Positions 56,062 through 64,000 of a DNA stretch of 64,000 bases are shown here, piece after piece (the first letter of the stretch is position 1; each line of letters begins with the position of its first letter). The notes beneath the pieces were generated by a model. It was given only the letters and a program-made list of their open reading frames with translations. It did not search any database and was not told where the DNA came from. A program made the position numbers and the translations under genes. This DNA is from Citrus sinensis (Eukaryota > Streptophyta > Magnoliopsida > Sapindales > Rutaceae), in assembly GCF_022201045.2 (NCBI RefSeq), contig NC_068559.1:6505501-6569500 (forward strand), read 5' to 3'.

Positions 56062-57775
56062 TGTTGGTGTATAAATACTAATGATATTGGTGTCAATGTG
56101 CAAGTGTACACAACAAGTAATAAAGTGATGAGTATTTAAGATCGTCTCAACAGCGATTGATGTTATCAGATTTACTACAACAATCTTAACAGTGCAGATT
56201 TTTGTGCTAAAATAAAATAAAACAATTGGTGAAACTATTATACTAATCAAAATAAAAGCGCAATAAATAAAATGCAACAAAATAGATTATCACGTCAAAC
56301 TCAAGGATAAAACTAATGGGAATATAAAGTAGTTGAGTGAGCAAACTCTCCTAATGGTCTTGACTATTTTCTAATGGTTGGCTCGGTTGCTGCAGTATCT
56401 GCTATAGCACTGGGCAGAATCCTTATGTATCCTCAGCCGTTGCATATTGGATATCTTATATCTATATGCAGCCTAACAATGATCAATTGTTATGCCAACA
56501 TAAGATATATCATTACACGCTTAGGTTCTATTTACCCTACAAGGTGAATCCTTATGTCTAGTTCATCACTAATCTTAAATCAAGCATGGCCCTTTTGGGA
56601 CTCAAGTACAACTCAATCCAGGAAACTCAATTTAAGATCAAGTATTGTTATGATATGTTCCACTAAGATAGGCCCTTTTGCAGCTCTCTCCTAACTTGTA
56701 TCATTAAATGGGTGATCAACCGAAATAATGAATAAAAATAAATACTATCAAAACAAACTGCTACAGCAAACATGCAACAACACATATATTCAGTCAATAA
56801 ACCATCAAGATTGTTTATCACTCAACCACAAATAAATTTAGTTCATAGTTTGTAAAAGAAAAATAAAGAACAAAGTTTCAGCCATGAAACACATCCCCAT
56901 AAATAAATAGAAAACGAGAAAGCAAGAGAAGAATAAGAAAGATTGAGCTCCCAATTGATTTCTACAAATTCTCCTCTTGTGCAGCCCTTAATCTCTCCCT
57001 TGAATCTTGTTTTTCTTTTGTTTCTTTATGTTTTTTCTCCTTGGGTGACGGCCCTCCCTAATCCTTATGATGTGTGCTTCTTTTATAGTTGAAAATTAGG
57101 GTAAACGGAAGCCTAAGGCGTGCATAAGTCAGATTAGGAAACTGCAGATCGCAATTCTGCAAGTATCCCGCGCGGAATTTTCTTTGTCGTTGTTCTAGGA
57201 TTGCTACAGCAATGGCTACAGCAACTGCATTGTTCCAGATTTGTTTCAACTCTTTTGTAGCCATGTTCTTTCCTTATTTTTGCAAGCCTATTGCATAGCA
57301 TTCATTCCATGAATTATAAGCTTCTGGAAACCTACAATTATGCACACAATTTGAGCACAAATTACTTTAAATCAAGCAAAACTTATTAACGCGCATAAGT
57401 CAGATTAGGAAACTGCAGATCGCAATTCTGCAAGTATCCCGCGCGGAATTTTCTTTGTCGTTGTTCCAGGATTGCTACAGCAACTGCACTGTTCCAGATT
57501 TGTTTCAACTCTTTTGTAGCCATGTTCTTTCCTTATTTTTGCAAGCCTATTGCATAGCATTCATTCCATGAATTATAAGCTTCTGGAAACCTACAATTAT
57601 GCACACAATTTGAGCACAAATTACTTTAAATCGAGCAAAACTTATTAAGACTGACTAAAATGATTATTTATGCAAAATATAACAAAAATGCAATAGAAAC
57701 ACATAATTTACTCTCTAAGTAATATTGATTTAAGTCTAAAAGTGCCATGATAACTCTCATTTCATAGAGTTATCA
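56062..57775 (-). repeat. 3' LTR of the gag-protease element (with internal duplication)
   Basis: In plus orientation it runs TGTTGGTGTATAAATAC to …TTCATAGAGTTATCA. It is 260 bp longer than its partner because of a tandem duplication at 57123-57648. Many point differences separate it from the other LTR. Confidence 0.85.
57123..57648. repeat. tandem duplication within the LTR, period 271 bp
   Basis: Copy 1 starts at 57123 and copy 2 at 57394, both with CATAAGTCAGATTAGGAAAC. They are almost identical; copy 2 lacks a 12-bp unit (one GGCTACAGCAAT). The partner LTR has only one copy, at about 63226-63490. Confidence 0.9.
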
Positions 57776-59323
57776 CACCCCCAAACTTAAACCATTACTT
57801 ATCCTCAAGTAATGACAACAACGCTAACACTTCAATCACACAATCATGCAACAAATAACTTAGCTCTGTCATCAGATTTGCAAGGATTCTTCCACCCTCA
57901 TATCACACTTTTAATCATGCAAAATAGTCATAGCAATTTAGTTCTAGACTTAGGCTTCATTCTGTCCAGAGTGTGTGTGTGCCACTTTGATCAAATTCTA
58001 GAGGTGCTACAACATTACACAGACATATAATTCAGAGATAGAACACAAATATATTCACATATGGGGGAGTAGAATTCAAAAATAAACTAAAACTGTGCTA
58101 CAATAATAATACTTTTTTTTCAGTTAAACCCTTCAATGCAACATTGAGCTTTCATGTGAATGCCTATCACTTGTAATGACGACACTCAATTACTCATTCA
58201 AAGTACATGTTAGAGTTGCTACAGCAACGCATTCAGGATGTTATATCTAGGTCATACCTTTGGACGCCTTTGACTCAAGGCTGAACATGGGGCTCATGAA
58301 CAAACCAGGTTACTCAGTATCCTAGGTAGCGGACCTCTTTATCACTTTTTTTTTGTTTTTTTTATAATTGCTGCAGCACTGCTCGTAGCTTGTGTTGCTT
58401 TTGGACTCAAGTTTGCATATGAGGTACATACTCAACCCTGGTTACTTAGTAACTTAAACCATTGAAGCAGAATTTATTTCATAACAGGCACAGTCTAACA
58501 AAAAGTTTCCCCCAAACTTGAGATATTTTCTACTCTTTTTTTTTGGGTTTTCTTGGCTCTGCTACAGCATGCTCATAAAACTCAACCAAAGTCTAAGTGT
58601 CAGGACAGAAGTTTAACCTCTATCTATAACTATCTCTACTTGACTTTCTCATAAATATTGAATAACACTCCATTTATCTTCATTAGGTTTTCAAATCCAT
58701 ACACAAATATTAGATAACAGAGCTTCACACAACACAAGCATAAACACATGCACTCATAAACACAACCCCCACAAACTTGAGTGGTGTTGTGTCCTCACAA
58801 GCACACGAAACAAAACCACATGAACCGGACATGCATATACTAAATAAAAGGACATGCAGAATGAGTTAGAAAATTAAAACTAAATGAAAGAAAAATTTTG
58901 CAGCAAGAAGTAAAATAAACTAGCGGTTAGGGGTACTGCCCTGTTGCTGGAAGCACTGCTGCAGCACAGGCTGTAAAGGGTCACTTCTTATTTGATCCAC
59001 TTCTCAAACGCTCCTTATCATAAAATCTGATCAATTCATTTGCTGCTGCAAAAGCAAGAATGCCTCTGTTGTTTGAGAATTTTCTGTTATATCATGTTGT
59101 AAGTGATGCTGTAGCAATTCCCTCATTTTTTTCACTTTTTTTTTAGTGTAATTTAACACAAAAACATAAAAAATTAGATGCACACTTAAAATAATGAAAA
59201 GACAAATTAAATAATTTAAAAGCTAAATTCAATGCCTTAAAAACTTGAAACAACTTCCCTTATTGGGTTGCCTCCCAATTAGCACTTGATTTTAGGTCCT
59301 TTAGCCTGACCTTTCTTGTTTCC
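57776..59323 (-). other. 3' non-coding region of the gag-protease element
   Basis: No coding frame of interest is visible. It is rich in GCTACAGCA-like motifs (for example 58214-58224 and 58559-58567) and in CA-rich stretches. It starts with the polypurine tract complement CACCCCCAAACTTA at 57775-57788. Confidence 0.55.
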
Positions 59324-61933
59324 TCAACCTGGATCTTTCAAGAACCGATCACTCTTTAGGCTGTTCACATCAGCTCCAAGATAGTGCTTCACTCTCGGTC
59401 CGTTAACTTTGAATTCTTGTTGGTCTGGAGTGAGTTCTCTTTGTTGGATTTGCTCGTCAATTCTGAAGGGTTGCTTCTCTCCTGACCATGCTATGTTAGC
59501 TGCTCCATGATCTTCACCATCAAGTTCTTCCAATGTTACAACATTGATTTCTTCCTTACTGCAGCAACTGTGTAATTTCTCTGTTACAACAAAGTCCACA
59601 ACACTGATAAAATTACAATCTTCAATCTCATCGGGACTCTTCATGGCATCCAGCACATTGAATGTAATTTGCTGGTCATTTACCCTCATGGTTGATTCTC
59701 TTGTTTTAACATCAATTAAAGTCTTTCCCGTGGCTAAGAAAGGTCTCTCTAGAATGATTGGCACTTCTTTGTCTGCCTCAAAGTCTAGCACAATGAAATC
59801 TACCAGAAAAATAAATTTATCCACCTTCACCAATACATCTTCAATCTTCCCTTCTGGATATGCATGAGATCTGTCAGCAAGTTGTAAAGTTAGTGTTGTT
59901 GGTCTACATTCACCAACTCCCAATTGCTTAAACACTGATAAAGGCATGAGATTGATGCTAGCCCCCAAATCACAAAGTGCTTTGCCACTGTATTTAGTGC
60001 CTATGGAGCATTAGATTGTGAAGCTTCCTGGATCCTTCATCTTCTGTGGTATCTTACTTTGAAGCATTCGGCTGCTCTCTTGTGTTAAAGCAATTGTTTC
60101 AAACTCTCCAAGTCTTATTTTCTTTGTCAAAATATCCTTAAAAAATTTCGCATAGTTTGGCATTTGCTCTAGCACTTCCACAAAAATGATATTGATATGC
60201 AGCTGTTTTAGCATTCCCAAGATTTTGCTAAACTGTTTGTCTTGTTGTTGCTTCTGAAATCTTTGAGGGAAGGGTGGTGGGTGTCTAAACTGCTGTGCTG
60301 CAGCAGGTTGTGCAAACTGCTTCTCTTTTGCTCTACTCAGGTCTGTTGTTGTTGGTGCTGTAGCTTCTTCACCACCAGGTGCTGGATCATAACTTTCTAC
60401 AGATGCTGTAGCAGAACTGTATTGATTTGCATTCTGAAAAGTGGAAGACTGTGACTCATTCTCTACTTGAGTGTCTTTTTGGCCTTTGTTGGACTCAATT
60501 CTTCTTTTTGGCACACCAACTGAATTATCAACGTCCTTTCCAGATCTCAAGTTAATCACCTTGCAGTGCTCTTTCCCTTCTCTTCTTGGGTTCTTTGTAT
60601 TGCTGGGTAAACTGCCTTGAGGTCTGTTGCTCAATGCTGTAGCAAGCTGTCCAATTTGATTTTCCAAGTTTCTCAAAGATACAATATGACTTTGAACAAC
60701 TGCTTCATTCTTCACAATATAATCCTTAATCAAACCTTCAAGGGAGCTAAGTTGATCATTGTTGATACTTCTTTGCTCTTGATTTTGCTGATAAAATTCA
60801 GGTGGTTGAGCAAGTCTGTTCTGTCCACTAGGTGCTGCAACAATCTGGTTCTGATAACTCCATGAAAAGTTCAGGTGCTGTCTCCATCTAGGGTTGTAAG
60901 TGTTTGAATATGGATTATCCTGGTTCTGTTTATTAAAGCTGCCCATATAGTTAACCGAAGCTGGATTACCAGGACAATTGTCAAATAAATGCCCTTCTCC
61001 ACAATAAATGCAAGACATATCAGAAATTTGGTTAACAGTTGCTGGAGCAGTAGTCATAGCCTTTACCATCCTTGTTAATGAAGTTACTTGGGCTGACAAT
61101 GTTGTCAAGGCATCTACGTTATGAACTCCTACTGTTTCTCTTGCTGCAGCTTGTCTGGTTGATGGCCACTGATAGTTATTGTTGACTATCCTCTCCAAAA
61201 TTTCATAAGCCTCATTGTAAGACTTAGATAACAATGCCCTATTTGCTGAAGCGTCCACCATTAATCTAGTGCTTGGGTTGAGACCATTATAGAAAGTTTC
61301 CAACTATATGCAGCAAGGAATACCATGATGAGGACATTTTCTAAGTAACTCCTTAAATCTCTCCCATGCGTCACACAAGCTCTCATCTTCAAGTTGATGG
61401 AAAGATGTGATCTCATTCCTCAACTTTGCATTCTTGGTTGGCGGGAAGTATTTCAACAAAAATTTGTCAGCCAAGTCACTCAATGTAGTGATAGAATCTG
61501 GTGGTAGAGAAGTCAACCATACTCTTGCCCGATCTCTCAAAGAAAACGGGAAAAGTCTGAATCTCAATGCTTCTTGCGATGCTCCAGCAATCTTGAAAGC
61601 ATCACTTACTTCCAAAAATAACTTAAGGTGTAGATGAGGATCTTCGGATGGCAAATAATTAAATTGCCCCACTGTTTGAAGCATCTGAAACATCACGGGT
61701 TTGAGTTCACAATTGTCAGCTTGAACGTCGGGTCTAACTATTCCCGGATGTATGGCTTGAGGAGTCAACACTGCGTAGTCTCGAATGGCTCTATCTCTAT
61801 CATTCGCCATGTGAATAATGTTGTTGTTCCCTGGTTGCCTTTGAACATATTGTCCATTCAGACCATCATGTACATTGACTGGTTGTATCTCCTCTCTACG
61901 GTTCAAGTTTCTCAAATCTTGCAAATCATCCAT
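59324..61933 (-). pseudogene. Athila-type gag-protease fused to integrase tail, two nonsense codons
   Basis: One minus-strand frame runs from ATG 61933 to 59324, broken only by TAG at 61304-61306 (where CAG is expected) and TAA near 60011. The gag core has FPFSLRDRARVWLTSLPP and CPHHGIP. A CCHC-like knuckle (CIYCGEGHLFDNC) and long Gln/Asn-rich linkers follow. The protease has DLGASINLMPLSV and IILERPFLAT. About 110 residues later the frame reads QEFKVNGPRVKHYLG, the integrase C-terminal tail, so about 1000 codons of RT-RNase H-integrase are missing without loss of frame. Such elements depend on enzymes from relatives. The young gypsy element in this window belongs to the same broad lineage but is not its close parent. 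Confidence 0.8.
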
Positions 61934-62139
61934 TGCTACAGCAGCTTGTAATTCCTAATGCTCTCTTCTCAATCTCCTTGCAGTTCTTTCAATTTCTAGA
62001 TCAAACTGGAAGTCAACAGATTTATATTTACACATGCAAGGGTTGCTAGATCACCTATGTCAACAAAATAAACAAATTAAAATAAAATAAAAAATTAGCA
62101 CCGTTAAAACTAATTTCACAAATCACAATTAACAATCAA

Positions 62140-62157
62140 TCCCCGGCAACGGCACCA
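62140..62157 (-). other. primer-binding site (tRNA-Asp) of the gag-protease element
   Basis: The complement of TCCCCGGCAACGGCACCA matches the 3' end of plant tRNA-Asp with one mismatch. It lies six bases from the LTR, the same arrangement as in the plus-strand gypsy element. Confidence 0.8.
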
Positions 62158-62163
62158 AAAAAT

Positions 62164-63618
62164 TGTTGGTGTATAAATACTAATGATATTTGTGTCAATG
62201 TGCAAGTGTACACAACAAGTAATAAAGTGATGAGTATTCAAGATCGTCTCCACAGTGATTGATGTTATCAGATTTACTACAGCAATCTTAACAGTTCAGA
62301 TTTTTGTGCTAAAATAAAATAAAACAATTGGTGAAACTATTATACTAATTAAAATAAAAGCGCAATAAATAAAATGCAACAAAATAGATTATCACGTCAA
62401 ACTCAAGGATAAAACTAATGGGAATATAAAGTAGTTGAGTGAGTAAACTCTCCTAATGGTCTTGACTATTTTCTAATGGTTGGCTCGGTTGCTGCAGTAT
62501 CTGCTATAGCACTGGGCAGAATCCTTATGTATCCTCAGCCGTCGCATGTTGGATATCTTATATCTATATGCAACCTAACAGTGATAAATTGTTATGCCAA
62601 CATAAGATATAATATTACACGCTTAGGTTCTATTTACCCTACAAGGTGCATCCGTACGTCTAGTTCATCACTAATCTTAAATCAAGCATGGCACTTTTGG
62701 GACTCAAATAAAACTCAATCCAGGAAACTCAATTTAAGATCAAGTATTGTTCTGATATGTTCCACTAAGATAGGCCCTTTTGCGGCTCTCTCCTAACTTG
62801 TATCATTAAATGGGTGATCAACCGAAATAATGAATAAAAATAAATACTATCAAAACAAACTGCTACAGCAAACATGCAACAACACATATATTCAGTCAAT
62901 AAACCATCAAGATTGTTTATCACTCAACCACAAATAAATTTAGTTCATGGTTTGTAAAAGAAAAATAAAGAACAAAGTTTCAGCCATGAAACACATCCCC
63001 ATAAATAAATAGAAAACGAGAAAGCAAGAGAAGAATAAGAAAGATTGAGCTCCCAATTGATTTCTACAAATTCTCCTCTTGTACAGCCCTTAATCTCTCT
63101 CTTGAATCTTGTTTTTCTTTTGTTTCTTTGTGTTTTTTCTCCTTGGGTGACGGCCCTACCTAATCCTTATGACGTGTGCTTCTTTTATAGTTGAAAATTA
63201 GGGTAAACGAAAGCCTAAGGCGCGTATAAGTCAGATTAGGAAATTACAGATCGCAATTCTGCAAGTATCCCACGTGGAATTTGCTTTGTCGTTGTTCCAG
63301 GATTACCACAGCAACGGCTACAGCAACTGCACTGTTCCAGATTTGTTTCAACTCTTTTGTAGCCATGTTCTTTCCTTATTTTTGCAAGCCTATTGCATAG
63401 CATTCCTTCCATGAATTATAAGCTTCTGAAAACCTACAATTATGCACACAATTTGAGCACAAATTACTTTAAATCGAGCAAAACTTATTAAGACTAACTA
63501 AAATGATTATTTATGCAAAATATAACAAAAATGCAATAGAAACACATAATTTACTCTCTTAGTAGTATTGATTTAAGCCTAAAAGTGCCATGATAACTCT
63601 CATTTCATAGAGTTATAA
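62164..63618 (-). repeat. 5' LTR of the gag-protease element
   Basis: It runs TGTTGGTGTATAAATAC to …CATAGAGTTATAA in plus orientation, about 1455 bp. The outer end is changed relative to the partner (TTATAA for TTATCA). It lacks the 271-bp duplication. Confidence 0.8.
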
Positions 63619-64000
63619 GAGCTGTGTGGGCTCACGAAACAATGCCTCATAATTTGATAACAGCTGCTGCATATCTGGTGGTAACGTGCCCATCGACTCT
63701 TCTAGTTTTATTTGGAAACAAATTGCATATACCTCATGACCTTGTTTAATTTCCTTCGTTACTTCTGTCACCGATGCTGGCTGTACCATTTGCGGATTTA
63801 TCCCTTGTAGGCGTTGTTGCTAATTTCCCCACTCAAACTCCATAGTTAATGTCTTCCAATTACATACGACTGAACCTAATAATTCGAGCCATTGCACACC
63901 CAGTACTATATCCAATTCTGATATCGATAGAGAATAAACCGTAAGTGAAAAAGAAATATCTTGAATGAAAAGTTGTACCTGTTCAAACTTCCCTTGACAT
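63619..64000 (-). pseudogene. chromovirus protease region, partial
   Basis: The minus strand reads …LSISELDIVLGVQWLELLG and NWKTLTMEF, the end of a chromovirus protease. A stop follows near 63820, then a linker to RT (LPPDMQQLLSNYEALF). It continues off the window. It joins the pol fragment at 56046 once the nested element is removed. Confidence 0.75.

Larger units (their letters stand above)
56062..63618 (-). mobile_element. non-autonomous Athila-type element (gag-protease only)
   Basis: Two minus-strand LTRs (56062-57775 and 62164-63618) enclose a primer site, a gag-protease frame and a long non-coding 3' region with a polypurine tract (read on the minus strand, TAAGTTTGGGGGTG before the LTR). 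RT, RNase H and the integrase core are absent; the frame goes from protease almost directly to an integrase-tail sequence. It is inserted in the chromovirus between protease and RT. The flanking 5-mers do not match cleanly and the LTRs have diverged, so it is older than the plus-strand gypsy element. Confidence 0.85.
52863..64000 (-). mobile_element. degraded Ty3/gypsy chromovirus, extends past the window
   Basis: On the minus strand the order is protease (from beyond 64000), RT, RNase H, integrase, chromodomain and 3' LTR. It inserted into the integrase region of the copia element and was itself split by a gag-protease-type element at 56062-63618. Removal of the latter reconnects the pol reading (…REPTQL then PSPRDIDH). 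The 5' LTR and gag lie outside the window. Confidence 0.85.

Overview
This window is flowering-plant nuclear DNA, probably from a woody eudicot. It is AT-rich and has intron-split genes, plant tRNA-derived SINEs, PIF/Harbinger, hAT and Mutator elements, and nested Ty1/copia and Ty3/gypsy retrotransposons. I cannot fix the genus. Only one host gene looks intact: a small phytocyanin on the minus strand (3724-4323). The other host genes are relics: an unrecognised gene end (1-466), an NB-LRR-type leucine-rich-repeat scrap (about 3437-3660), a mitochondrial pyruvate dehydrogenase E2 pseudogene (19452-25836, plus) and a DUF455 ferritin-like pseudogene (27314-28949, minus).

Layout. 1-5700 holds the gene scraps, a CCGGAT-rich hAT-like element and a minisatellite. 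6170-16551 holds two decayed transposon-type genes on the plus strand: a DUF1985/Ulp1 cysteine-protease gene, then a FAR1/MULE transposase with SWIM zinc finger. The Ulp1 gene is broken by two insertions; conceptually removing either rejoins its coding frame. 17545-28949 holds an inverted copy of an unclassified 1-1.5 kb repeat, two SINEs with target-site duplications, the E2 pseudogene carrying a 912-bp Mutator-type element with 92-bp inverted repeats, an hAT MITE with an 8-bp duplication, and the DUF455 pseudogene. 29000-34570 is a rearranged Ty1/copia insertion with pieces of three LTRs but one shared 5-bp duplication.

35461-47800 is the centrepiece: a young Ty3/gypsy (Athila-type) retrotransposon with 1.38-kb LTRs differing at two visible sites, a perfect 5-bp duplication, a perfect 18-nt tRNA-Asp primer site and an uninterrupted gag-pol frame. 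Between pol and the 3' LTR it carries three more open frames: a 77-aa small ORF, a 185-aa basic zinc-finger protein resembling the nucleic-acid-binding proteins of carlaviruses and relatives, and a full-length intronless LOG-family protein (cytokinin riboside 5'-monophosphate phosphoribohydrolase family) with an altered catalytic motif. I know of no described retrotransposon family with this pair of cargo genes.

48096-64000 is a nest: a degraded copia element, split by a 2.3-kb gypsy-type solo LTR and cut off by a minus-strand chromovirus, which is itself split by a 7.6-kb minus-strand gag-protease-only Athila-type element. Older elements and pseudogenes share a decay signature, repeated in-frame CGA-to-TGA changes, as expected for methylated CpG DNA; the young element lacks it.
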